From JACKAQ01 sp965227145 (GTDB lineage: Bacteria; Calditrichota; Calditrichia; RBG-13-44-9; J075): 64,000 nucleotides of DNA. This document shows, piece by piece, positions 33,703-42,118 of the stretch. The translations under genes and the position numbers were made by a program. Numbering within the stretch: position 1 is the first letter of the stretch; each line of letters starts with the position of its first letter. Location of the stretch: contig OZ245730.1 in assembly GCA_965227145.1 (NCBI GenBank), positions 4,092,001 to 4,156,000 on the forward strand, in the 5' to 3' direction. The notes under the pieces were generated by a model. That model was given only the letters and a program-made list of their open reading frames with translations. It did no database searches and had not been told where the DNA came from.

Positions 33703-35001
33703 ATGCAAATGGAAGTGCCGCTAACCACAATTGAAGTAGCTCATTTTACGCGTGCGATAAAATTGGCGGTAGCGGATTTCAGATCGATTATTGCCGGATC
33801 CGGTGCAGGCGGGTCAAACCCGGACGTTGCACTGTCTCTGGTGCGGATTGCTTCCCTCTATCAAACAATGGGACGGACAAAAAACGCCAACCCACTGTTT
33901 TCTAAAGCTTTATCAATCTTTGAAAATGTTTTTGGCGTTGGTAAATCAAGTTTCAATACCCAACTCCATTTTTTAAGTGGCAAATGTTTTGTTACGGATA
34001 ACCAACATCCGGTGACCGGAAACGCAAAACTGATTGCCATCGATGTAACGGAAGAAGCCCGCAACACGGTTGTTGCAAAACGCCATCCCAATCAACGCTA
34101 TTTCCAGGCGCTCATCTCGTGGAAAGCCCCGTTTTCGCCGCAAATGCCGGAAATTTATTTTGAAAATGCATTGTCAATGGTTTTCCCGGAAGATTGCCTG
34201 CAGAAATTTGCCGCACATCTCCAGGTGAAAATGCATAGAGATGATCAACACATTTCCATTTTTGAACTGGTTGAGTTGATTCGCGAATGGCGGCATCGGT
34301 TCGGGTGTTTTGAATTGCCCAAAAATTACGAATGGGCAATGCCAACAAACATCGATTTCAGCAAAGAATTTAAATTTATCAGCACAATTGAGGATACAAA
34401 CAGCCAGATAAAACCGGCTGAAAACACGTCTGAAATTAAAGAAAATCAGACACTTAAGACGATTGAAAGTGTTCAGGTTTCTGTAACACTCGCTCAGCAA
34501 AATCAGGAAGAAAAGAAGAAACAATCCATTAAAACAGGAAAACAAGAGATGCCAGAATACACCACTGTCAGTTCAGTACGATCAGAAAAACGGATTTTAT
34601 CTTCCCGCAGCATGTTTGAAGATAACTCATTAAAATCTGCTCCGAAAAACGGCAGTGAAAACAAGGAACCTGTAACAGCCGTTGACCAGTTAGCCGAGTT
34701 GGTTTCAACAAAATTGAACAACGGCAAGCTACTGGATTTAAATGACTTAATTACAATAAAACACCGCAAACAGTTCGTCAAAAAACTGTTCCGGAAAGAT
34801 GAATCCAAGTTTGATTATCTGATCGATTTTTTGAATGATATTCCGGAATGGAAAGTAGCGAGCGAAAAGCTGGAAGAATATTTCCACGTCAACAATATTT
34901 ATCGCTACGATAAATATGCGATTGAACTGTCCGATCTGGTGTATCACCGGTATTTCCCGGCAGAAAATGAAACCCAAAAACTGAACAAATTCTGGCGTTA
35001 G
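33703..35001 (+). CDS. Hypothetical protein with TPR-like N-terminus and conserved C-terminal domain
   Basis: 432 residues, no signal peptide or membrane segment, so cytoplasmic. AGGAG six bases before ATG 33703 supports the start. Residues about 45-78 (VRIASLYQTMGRTKNANPLFSKALSIFENVFG) read like one or two tetratricopeptide-type helices. The middle (about 225-325) is low-complexity, rich in Glu, Lys, Ser and Thr, and likely disordered. The last 100 residues are compact and charged (DLNDLITIKHRKQFVKKLFRKDES... then a DFLNDIPEW segment) and recall a C-terminal domain seen in several FCB-group hypothetical proteins. Function unknown; the design suggests a scaffold or regulator rather than an enzyme. 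Confidence 0.65.
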   Translation: MQMEVPLTTIEVAHFTRAIKLAVADFRSIIAGSGAGGSNPDVALSLVRIASLYQTMGRTKNANPLFSKALSIFENVFGVGKSSFNTQLHFLSGKCFVTDNQHPVTGNAKLIAIDVTEEARNTVVAKRHPNQRYFQALISWKAPFSPQMPEIYFENALSMVFPEDCLQKFAAHLQVKMHRDDQHISIFELVELIREWRHRFGCFELPKNYEWAMPTNIDFSKEFKFISTIEDTNSQIKPAENTSEIKENQTLKTIESVQVSVTLAQQNQEEKKKQSIKTGKQEMPEYTTVSSVRSEKRILSSRSMFEDNSLKSAPKNGSENKEPVTAVDQLAELVSTKLNNGKLLDLNDLITIKHRKQFVKKLFRKDESKFDYLIDFLNDIPEWKVASEKLEEYFHVNNIYRYDKYAIELSDLVYHRYFPAENETQKLNKFWR

Positions 35002-35004
35002 CCA

Positions 35005-35331
35005 TCACCGAACATGTTGATCTGGATGCCATCGGAAACGCTCCAGATCAACACGTTCACCGATAAAAAACACACCTTCCGCTTCCAGCAACGTTTTCTG
35101 CAAATCATATCGCCCATCTTCTTTCGGCAAAGAAATTCTCCCCTGAGCGTTAATCACCCGATGCCAGGGGATCTCAACATCGTTTGGCGTATTGTGCAAT
35201 GCGTAACCGGCCAAACGCGGTTGACCACCGAATCCGGCCAACCGGGCAATCTGACCATATGTGGCAACTTTTCCGAATGGGATTTGCCGGACAACCGCCC
35301 AAATTTTTTGATAGCTGTCAGTTCTTTTCAA
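35005..35331 (-). CDS. Alkyltransferase-like protein (ATL, MGMT family without the reactive cysteine)
   Basis: 108 residues. It has the DNA-binding half of O6-alkylguanine alkyltransferases: Y25 (base-flipping tyrosine), the RLAGYALHN helix with an arginine finger (R39), and the active-site loop. That loop reads IPWHR, with tryptophan (W56) in place of the alkyl-accepting cysteine of PCHR. Proteins of this type (E. coli YbaZ/Atl, yeast Atl1) bind O6-alkylguanine without repairing it and hand the lesion to nucleotide excision repair. The gene overlaps the end of the DUF547 gene by 14 bases on the same strand, though any functional link is unclear. Confidence 0.93.
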   Translation of the reverse strand: MKRTDSYQKIWAVVRQIPFGKVATYGQIARLAGFGGQPRLAGYALHNTPNDVEIPWHRVINAQGRISLPKEDGRYDLQKTLLEAEGVFFIGERVDLERFRWHPDQHVR

Positions 35332-36097
35332 ATTGGTTCAGATTCCAGTTGTAATCCATTGTTTCAATTTTTCGGCTGTCGTCAAGGATTATCTGCTGAT
35401 CCGCCGGACGAAATTTTGCAATAAATTTGCGGACGCTTCCGGCATCTGCTTCAAAATCCCCTTTGTACCAATCAAAAATTTTTGTGACCCATAATTTATC
35501 TTCTGTAATTTTTACCCAATTCGGATCGTTTAGTGCGCGTTTGGTATTTTCGTTCAATTGGGCATCCAATTGCTTTCCCGAATACGCATAATTTGCCAAC
35601 GGCGGGCAGCCGATTGACGCACAGTTGACCGCAAAATGGATTCGCGCGTCGCCAAATTCTTTGCGAATCACATCATTTTCGATCGCATCCAGATTGAGTT
35701 TTCGTCCGGCAACAGTTGCCACTTCTCGTTTCCACGGCGAACTGAACAGCCCGCCGATATCTTTGATGCTCTTCAACGGATAGTTTTGCAGCACCAGTTC
35801 CAGCGTTGCCGCGTTATACAAATTTATCCAGAATGCCAGCGCATCGTTCTTTTCCCAACTGGCGGTGTTTTGTTTTTCCAACAAATCCACATAATCAAAC
35901 AGCTGTTGTAAATCCTTTTTATTATTGAAGATACCTTCATAATCGAACCGATTGCCGTGCACATATTTTTGCAGCAATTCATCAAACGTTTGGTGAAGGT
36001 TTTCCGGTAATTCGCTATTTTGCGCATAAATTTTCGGTGCGAATATCCCAAAAGCAACAGCGATTAATATCACAATTTTAAACAGATTCGATTTCAT
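35318..36097 (-). CDS. DUF547-domain exported protein
   Basis: 259 residues. The start at 36097 (MKSNLFKIVILIAVAFGIFAPKIYAQ) lies six bases after GGAG and gives a clean signal peptide; an upstream ATG overlaps that ribosome binding site. The mature part is a DUF547 domain, recognised by RFDYEGI, LAFWINLYNAATLELVL, GRKLNLDAIENDVIR and VNCASIGCPPL. DUF547 has no agreed function; the conserved Cys-x-x-x-x-Cys in NCASIGCP hints at a peptidase-like or redox active site, but that is speculation. It would be periplasmic. Confidence 0.85.
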   Translation of the reverse strand: MKSNLFKIVILIAVAFGIFAPKIYAQNSELPENLHQTFDELLQKYVHGNRFDYEGIFNNKKDLQQLFDYVDLLEKQNTASWEKNDALAFWINLYNAATLELVLQNYPLKSIKDIGGLFSSPWKREVATVAGRKLNLDAIENDVIRKEFGDARIHFAVNCASIGCPPLANYAYSGKQLDAQLNENTKRALNDPNWVKITEDKLWVTKIFDWYKGDFEADAGSVRKFIAKFRPADQQIILDDSRKIETMDYNWNLNQFEKN

Positions 36098-36194
36098 GAA
36101 CATCTCCATGGTTGATGGCAAATTGGTTTTCCGTCAATATACGTCTTAGCAAAACCCAAAATATCACGAAAATCTGACGTTTTCATCAAAGAAA

Positions 36195-37691
36195 TCAATT
36201 GGTCGAGAGAAAATGCAATTGCACAAATCCACTCGCGTACGGATGGGGCAATTGAACTGGAGCCAATATTTCCTGCAACTGCGGAAAATTGATCCGGCTT
36301 TCGTTCAAAACAGTCAGTTCCAAACCCGGTTTTTTGAAAATTGCGCTATTATTTTCCGGCAACCGGTGTTTAAACAGCAAATCGCTTGTGATGAAAATTG
36401 GAATTTGCGGCTGTTGCCACGCGAAAACAAGTTGGGTAGCCAGCCCGTAGTCATCACTCAAAATCCATTCCGGGAATTGGGTTGGCTGGTTTGCCCGCCA
36501 CTGTTGCAACACATCTGCGGCAAACGGTTGCAGCGATTGGTATTCCTGCACCCGGTTTGCCCAACTGTTGGTTGCAGAAACCCGGGCTTCGCGGTCGCCG
36601 GCCTGCACTGAATAGCTGATTCCCAATATCGGAAAACGATTTTCGATCGCTGCGGCAAACCCGGGAAGCTGAAATCCGACCCCAAATCCGATGCTCAACA
36701 CCAGTGAAGCCAGCGTCAATCGTTTCAGCCATGCGATTGGAAATTCGTTTTGCCAAAGCAGCAGCAACGTTACAAATGCTGGCAACATCCAGTTGGCTTT
36801 TATTTGTCCGGTAATGAGAATTGCGCCGCCAAATGCGGCGAAAAATGCGGTTGAAATCACCATCGGCAATGTCCAGCGCAACGACTGAACTTGAGATATT
36901 TCAGAAAAAATGCGGTGAATAAACGATGCAAACGGCGGCATGGTTTTCCACGCGATGTAAAACAGCGCCGGTCCACCCAGAATGATAATCCCCAACAATT
37001 GAATCGGCAACACCTGCCATAACGAAACCTGATCGCCGATTTTCCCAAATTCCAGAACACCCTGAACCATCTGCCAATTTGCAGAAATCGCAACCGGCAC
37101 CGCAGTTCCCACCGTTAAAAGTATGAGTTTAATTCGCAATTTCGACGTATTTGAATCAATCACCAGCCAATAAATAATTGCAATTGCAATCACCAAAATT
37201 CCGGACGGTTTTGCCCAAATTGCCAGTCCCGCGTAAACTGCTGCCAGCGTAAACTGTTGTTTTTCCGTGAAATAAACGAAACTCAACAGGGTTGCGATCA
37301 ACACCATATCCGGATGCAAAATTGCGCCTGCATAAGTTTCCCACGGCGCAACAGCCAACGCGAGCAGCAGCCAACGGCGTTGCACATCTTTAATTTTCCG
37401 GTGGATCAGCAATTGCTCCAACAGCCACAGCGAGCAGCCGCTTGCGACCAGCGAAACCAGCCGGATCGCCCAAATATCCGGCAACGGCAGCCATTCGAAC
37501 AATCGGATAGCGATTTGCAACAATGGCGAATATGCCAGTTCAAAATGATGCGCCCAATACCAATACAGTGCTTCATCCCGGCCGGCACCGGGCAACAACA
37601 GCAGCGGTAATCGCAATAAAATGACAGCCGGGACTATTTGCCAAAACTGTTGTTTCAGAGGTGTTTGCGGTGTTCGAGTTTCCCGCTGCAT
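36195..37691 (-). CDS. GT39/ArnT-like membrane glycosyltransferase
   Basis: 498 residues, about 11 membrane helices. The first periplasmic loop carries GRDEALYWYWAHHFELAYSPLL, the acidic DE-containing motif used by polyprenyl-phosphate-sugar-dependent transferases (protein mannosyltransferase, ArnT) to bind the sugar donor, followed by PLLQIAIRLF in place of the usual HPP. WAKPSGILVIAIAIIYWLV lies in the expected second membrane block. The C-terminal 140 residues form a small periplasmic domain. It would add sugar to lipid, polysaccharide or protein at the periplasmic face; the acceptor cannot be told. Confidence 0.8.
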   Translation of the reverse strand: MQRETRTPQTPLKQQFWQIVPAVILLRLPLLLLPGAGRDEALYWYWAHHFELAYSPLLQIAIRLFEWLPLPDIWAIRLVSLVASGCSLWLLEQLLIHRKIKDVQRRWLLLALAVAPWETYAGAILHPDMVLIATLLSFVYFTEKQQFTLAAVYAGLAIWAKPSGILVIAIAIIYWLVIDSNTSKLRIKLILLTVGTAVPVAISANWQMVQGVLEFGKIGDQVSLWQVLPIQLLGIIILGGPALFYIAWKTMPPFASFIHRIFSEISQVQSLRWTLPMVISTAFFAAFGGAILITGQIKANWMLPAFVTLLLLWQNEFPIAWLKRLTLASLVLSIGFGVGFQLPGFAAAIENRFPILGISYSVQAGDREARVSATNSWANRVQEYQSLQPFAADVLQQWRANQPTQFPEWILSDDYGLATQLVFAWQQPQIPIFITSDLLFKHRLPENNSAIFKKPGLELTVLNESRINFPQLQEILAPVQLPHPYASGFVQLHFLSTN

Positions 37692-37863
37692 CGCGGATTT
37701 TCCTTCAGAAAAAATGAACGGTCAGATTTGATATTCGTCCAAAAAATTTTGCGGGAATAACATAATACACAAAATCATCTGCTCATAGTTCAACAAATAA
37801 AAGACCGATCCGCTGCAAATTTTCTGAACTATTGCGGATGATTTTCTGATGTATTAGATTGAA

Positions 37864-37951
37864 ATGTTCGTCAGGGGTGTCCCGCCAAACCGGGACTGAG
37901 AGAATACCCTGGAACCTGATCCGGATAATACCGGCGGAGGAAGACGGACAT
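37864..37951 (+). promoter_or_regulatory. TPP (thiamine pyrophosphate) riboswitch aptamer
   Basis: All conserved blocks of the THI element are present: TCAGGGGTG after the P1 strand, CTGAGA at 37896-37901, ATACCCT, ACCTGATCCGGATAATACCGG, and GGAGGAAG. Closing stem P1 is ATGTTCGTC (37864-37872) paired with GACGGACAT (37943-37951), with one G-U. It lies 115 bases upstream of the TonB receptor gene and is followed by an intrinsic terminator, so TPP should switch the operon off at transcription. Confidence 0.97.
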
Positions 37952-37985
37952 GAACATTGACAAAACATATTTTCAATTTCATGTG

Positions 37986-38022
37986 AACGCCGTTTTCCTT
38001 CGTGGAGAACGGCGTTTTTTTT
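37986..38022 (+). terminator. Riboswitch-controlled intrinsic terminator
   Basis: A 13-bp stem (37986-37998 with 38004-38016, one G-U) closed by a TTCGT loop and followed by eight T residues. It ends 44 bases before the TonB receptor gene. The CGCCG in its left arm can pair with CGGCG inside the aptamer (37932-37936), and TTCATGT (37978-37984) with ACATGAA (37949-37955), giving a plausible antiterminator. Confidence 0.9.
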
Positions 38023-38066
38023 ATTCCGGATCGATTCAACATCCATAAATTAGCGGGGTTAACGAT

Positions 38067-40526
38067 ATGTTTCGATTCACTTTAACTGCATTGTTTTTTT
38101 TAACGATACATCTGTTTGCCCAAAGCGGGCAATTTTCCGGCGTGGTGACCGACGCCAAAACCGGCGAGCCGCTGGTTGGCGCCAACGTTGCCGTTCCGGA
38201 AATGGGCATCGGCACAACCACAGATTCGGACGGATTTTTCACCCTGAAAAATGTTGCATTTGGCGATCACCAGATTTCCGTCAATTTTTTGGGATATAAA
38301 AATTTTCAGCGAATCGTCAGCGTTTCCGGAAACACAGAGCCGTTGAAAATTTCGCTGGCACCGACGCCGTTGGCGGGAAAAGCGGTTAACATCGTTGCCA
38401 CGCGCGCGATTGAGGGCGAAACGCCAGCAGCATTTTCCACCCTCACCAACGAAGAAATTGAAACGCGATATTACGCGCAGGATATTCCGGTGCTGCTCAG
38501 CGAGTTGCCGTCCACCACTTATTATTCGGAAAACGGCAGCGGACTCGGCTACACCTACATGAGCATTCGCGGATTCGACCAGCGGCGCATTTCCGTGATG
38601 ATCAACGGCGTGCCGCAAAATGACCCGGAAGATCACAATGTGTATTGGGTGGATTTCCCCGATTTTATGGGAAATGTGGAAGATATTCAGGTGCAGCGCG
38701 GCGCTGGCAGCGCGTTTTACGGACCGCCGGCCATCGGCGGATCGGTGAATATTATCACCAACGCGTTTTCGCCGGACAAACAATTGTCGATTTACAGCGG
38801 CGGCGGCAGCTACGGCACAACCAAATTTTCGGTTGGCGCGAATTCCGGGCTGATCAACAATCGCTGGGTGGTGAATGCGCGGCTATCGCAAATAAAAACA
38901 GATGGTTATCGCGAATCATCTGCGCTCGATTTCAAAAGTTATTTTTTCGGCGCAGCATATTTTGGTGAAAAAACGACCACCAAATTGCAGTTTTACGGCG
39001 GACCGATCGAGGATGAACTAGCTTATTACGGCATCTCCAAAGTGGAAGCGGAAGACCCGGAGTTGCGAAAAACCAATTACATCAACGATCCGCGCGAAAT
39101 CGAGAATTTCAACCAGCCGCATCTCGAATTAATCAACACCTGGCAGTTTGGCGAAAAAACCACGCTGAACAACACGCTGTTTTACATCAGGGGCGACGGA
39201 TTTTTTGATTATCAGGGAAATTGGGCGCCGTTTAGTTATTATCGGCTCACCCCGGAATTTGGTTTTGATGTGCCGGGCGATCCAACCGAACAATATGCCA
39301 ACGACGTTATTATCCGCGCGAATGTGGAAAACAACCAGTTTGGCTGGTTCCCGAATGTGACATGGCAGCACGCACGCGGGCAGTTGATTGCCGGAACAGA
39401 ATTACGCACCCACCGCTCGCTGCATTGGGGACGCATTCAGGATGGCAGCGACGATTTGCCGGTGGCAACCTCCGGCGAATGGAACGGTCGCGACTACATC
39501 GGCGAGCGCCACTATTACGAATACAGCGGTGGAAAAGATGTGCTATCACCTTATATTTTCAGCACTTATCGCCTGAACGAACGCATCAATTTAAATGCCG
39601 CTTTGCAACTGGTGATGCAGCGATACAAACTGTTTGACGAAAAATTTATCGGCACTGAGTTCGATGTGAATTTCACATTTTTGAATCCGCGCATCGGTGT
39701 GCAATATAATTTCACGCCGGAACTGAGCGTTTTCGGCAGCTTTTCCCGCACCAGCCGCGAGCCGCGACTGAAAAATTATTACGACGCTGCAGAAGCCAGC
39801 ACACCCGCCGCATGGGGCGCGATTGTTCCCCAATTTGAGCAAAATGCAGACGGCAGTTTCGATTTCGATAATCCGTTCATCGAGCCGGAAAAATTGAACG
39901 ATATTGAGCTGGGATTGAGCTATTTGGGCACTCGTGCCGAAGGGCATATCAATCTGTTTTATATGGACTTCCGTGACGAAATTGTCAAAAGCGGACAGCT
40001 CGACCGGTTCGGTCAGCCCATCACCGGAAACGCGCCGCAAAGCCTGCACGCGGGTATCGAATTTTCCGGAAATTTGCAGGCAACCAACTGGCTGTCACTC
40101 ACCGGAAATATGACCTTCAGCAAAAATGAGCTAAAAGAATATTCATTTTTCTATTATGAAAACGATTGGAAACCATCTGAACAAAAACTGGATGGCAACG
40201 CCATCGCCGGATTCCCGGATTTTCTGGCTAACGCCCGGGCAAATGTGCGGCATCGCGGGTTTGAGGCTTCGCTGGCGATGCAGCATGTCGGCAAATTTTA
40301 CACCGACAATTTCGAAAATGAGCAACATACGGTGGATGCGCACACGGTTTTTCACGGCGTTATGGGTTACGATCTCGGACAGTTTCTGCAAAATCAGAAA
40401 GGCTTTTTGCTGCAATTGCATGTTCGCAATATTTTTGATAAACTATACATTGCACACGGCGAAGGCTCGGATTTCTTCCCGGCTGCAGAGCGCCACTTTT
40501 TCGTGAATGCGAAAATTGAATTGTAA
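38067..40526 (+). CDS. TonB-dependent receptor, probably for thiamine or a precursor
   Basis: Outer membrane gated channel of 819 residues. A short signal peptide (to FAQ) is followed by a carboxypeptidase-regulatory-like domain (GQFSGVVTDAKTGEPLVGANV, typical of FCB-group receptors), a plug domain (IRGFDQRRISVMINGVPQND, VQRGAGSAFYGPPAIGGSVNI) and a 22-strand-type barrel ending in NAKIEL. The TPP riboswitch and terminator upstream predict that it is made when cellular TPP is low, and thiamine pyrophosphokinase is encoded two genes downstream. Import of thiamine or thiamine phosphates is therefore the best guess; Rodionov and colleagues predicted such riboswitch-controlled receptors in Bacteroidetes. 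Confidence 0.92.
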   Translation: MFRFTLTALFFLTIHLFAQSGQFSGVVTDAKTGEPLVGANVAVPEMGIGTTTDSDGFFTLKNVAFGDHQISVNFLGYKNFQRIVSVSGNTEPLKISLAPTPLAGKAVNIVATRAIEGETPAAFSTLTNEEIETRYYAQDIPVLLSELPSTTYYSENGSGLGYTYMSIRGFDQRRISVMINGVPQNDPEDHNVYWVDFPDFMGNVEDIQVQRGAGSAFYGPPAIGGSVNIITNAFSPDKQLSIYSGGGSYGTTKFSVGANSGLINNRWVVNARLSQIKTDGYRESSALDFKSYFFGAAYFGEKTTTKLQFYGGPIEDELAYYGISKVEAEDPELRKTNYINDPREIENFNQPHLELINTWQFGEKTTLNNTLFYIRGDGFFDYQGNWAPFSYYRLTPEFGFDVPGDPTEQYANDVIIRANVENNQFGWFPNVTWQHARGQLIAGTELRTHRSLHWGRIQDGSDDLPVATSGEWNGRDYIGERHYYEYSGGKDVLSPYIFSTYRLNERINLNAALQLVMQRYKLFDEKFIGTEFDVNFTFLNPRIGVQYNFTPELSVFGSFSRTSREPRLKNYYDAAEASTPAAWGAIVPQFEQNADGSFDFDNPFIEPEKLNDIELGLSYLGTRAEGHINLFYMDFRDEIVKSGQLDRFGQPITGNAPQSLHAGIEFSGNLQATNWLSLTGNMTFSKNELKEYSFFYYENDWKPSEQKLDGNAIAGFPDFLANARANVRHRGFEASLAMQHVGKFYTDNFENEQHTVDAHTVFHGVMGYDLGQFLQNQKGFLLQLHVRNIFDKLYIAHGEGSDFFPAAERHFFVNAKIEL

Positions 40527-40540
40527 GCGGAGTAAAAACA

Positions 40541-41407
40541 ATGCCTAACCTTATCCACTACGCCATCCCCGCATTCATTTTGCTGATGGTGATCGAGGTG
40601 CTGTTCAACGCCTGGCAGGATGCGGAATTGTATGATTTCAAAGATACCGTCGCCAGCCTGACGATGGGTATCGGCAATGTGATCATCAAATTATTCACCA
40701 AAATCCCCATTTTGGGCGCCTATTTTCTGGCGTATGAATTCCGTTTTTTTGACGTTCCGTCGGATGCGTGGTGGGCGTGGGTGCTGCTCTTTTTTCTGGA
40801 AGATTTTACCTACTGGCTGTTCCATTTTTCGGCGCACAACGTGCGATTTTTTTGGGCGGCGCATGTGACGCACCACTCTTCGCAGAAATACAATTTGTCC
40901 ACTGCGCTGCGCCAAACCTGGACCGGCGCGTTGAATCTCAGTTTCGTTTTTTGGCTGTGGCTGCCGCTGCTCGGTTTTCACCCGCTGATGGTGATGACGA
41001 TGCAATCGGTCAGCCTGATTTACCAATTCTGGATCCACACCGAAGCCGTCGGCAAAATGGGATTTTTGGAGTGGTTCTGGAACACGCCTTCGCACCACCG
41101 GGTGCATCACGCGTCGGATGTGAAATATCTCGATCGCAATCACGCCGGAATTTTGATCATTTGGGATCGCATGTTCGGCACATTTATCGAAGAGGACGAG
41201 CGCCCGATTTATGGATTAACCAAAAATCTCAACAGTTTCAATCCGGTGAAAATTGCCTTTCACGAATGGCAGGACATGATCCGCGATGCCTCGCAGACAG
41301 GGCTTTCGCTGCGGGAGCGGTTCGGCTACATTTTCGGTCCGCCCGGATGGAGCCACGACGGCAGCCGGAAAACCACCGCGCAACTGCGTGCGGAACTCAC
41401 TCAATGA
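40541..41407 (+). CDS. Sterol desaturase / fatty acid hydroxylase superfamily membrane protein
   Basis: 288 residues with about six hydrophobic helices and the histidine clusters that bind the di-iron centre: HFSAHNVRFFWAAHVTHHSS and SHHRVHHASDVKYLDRNH. Enzymes of this group use O2 to hydroxylate or desaturate lipid chains in the membrane. The gene lies 14 bases after the receptor stop codon and 75 before thiN, so it belongs to the TPP-riboswitch operon. That is an odd place for a lipid-modifying enzyme. I know of no link between this family and thiamine, so the substrate is open. Confidence 0.87.
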   Translation: MPNLIHYAIPAFILLMVIEVLFNAWQDAELYDFKDTVASLTMGIGNVIIKLFTKIPILGAYFLAYEFRFFDVPSDAWWAWVLLFFLEDFTYWLFHFSAHNVRFFWAAHVTHHSSQKYNLSTALRQTWTGALNLSFVFWLWLPLLGFHPLMVMTMQSVSLIYQFWIHTEAVGKMGFLEWFWNTPSHHRVHHASDVKYLDRNHAGILIIWDRMFGTFIEEDERPIYGLTKNLNSFNPVKIAFHEWQDMIRDASQTGLSLRERFGYIFGPPGWSHDGSRKTTAQLRAELTQ

Positions 41408-41482
41408 GTCGCGTAAACTATTGTTAACGCAGGGTTTAAACTTGGCGTTAAATGCAAAATTTAAAATTAGAAAAAGCACATT

Positions 41483-42118
41483 TTGAGCACCGATAAATCA
41501 AAAAGCCTGTTGCTTTTCGCCAATGGCGAAGTAACATCTGCTGAAATTGAGCGGATTCGCAAACTCAATTTTGATCAGATTGTCGCGGCGGATGGCGGCG
41601 CAACAAACGCGCTCAAATTCGGGATTTTGCCGGATGTCGTCATCGGCGATCTCGATTCGATCACACCGGAAATCCGCGAAAAATTGCCGGACGCTCAATT
41701 TTCGCATCACCCGTCGCAGGAAATTAACGATTTGCACAAAGCGCTGGCATTTTGCGCGACATCCGGCGCGGAAACCGTCACAGTTTTGGGCATCACCGGA
41801 AAACGGTTTGATCATTCGCTGAACAATTTTTCCGTGCTCTGTCATTTTGATCAGCAGCTCCATTTGCAGATTTTTGACGCGAACTCTCAAATTTTCATCG
41901 TTCGCGATAAATGGACGTTCACCGGAAAACCCGGGCAAACTGTTTCGCTGATTCCGCTCGGCGCAGTGGCAGGGGTAACGACCGCCGGATTGCAATGGGA
42001 ACTGCGCAACGAAACGCTGGCAATGGGCATCCGCGAAGGGTGCAGCAATTTTTTCCGCGAAACCCCGGTTAGCGTTTCCATCGAATCCGGCATACTGTTA
42101 GTATTTGTAAATGAATAA
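41483..42118 (+). CDS. thiN: Thiamine pyrophosphokinase
   Basis: Transfers pyrophosphate from ATP to thiamine, giving TPP directly; 211 residues. VAADGGATNALKFGILPDVVIGDLDSITPE is the substrate and ATP/Mg site of the family, and QEINDLHKALAF carries the conserved acidic residue; GITGKRFDHSLNN is the next family block. The start is TTG at 41483 (MSTDKSKSLLLFANGE); no better-placed ATG exists and the ribosome binding site is weak. As part of the TPP-riboswitch operon it converts imported thiamine to the coenzyme, which in turn shuts the operon down. Confidence 0.92.
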   Translation: MSTDKSKSLLLFANGEVTSAEIERIRKLNFDQIVAADGGATNALKFGILPDVVIGDLDSITPEIREKLPDAQFSHHPSQEINDLHKALAFCATSGAETVTVLGITGKRFDHSLNNFSVLCHFDQQLHLQIFDANSQIFIVRDKWTFTGKPGQTVSLIPLGAVAGVTTAGLQWELRNETLAMGIREGCSNFFRETPVSVSIESGILLVFVNE

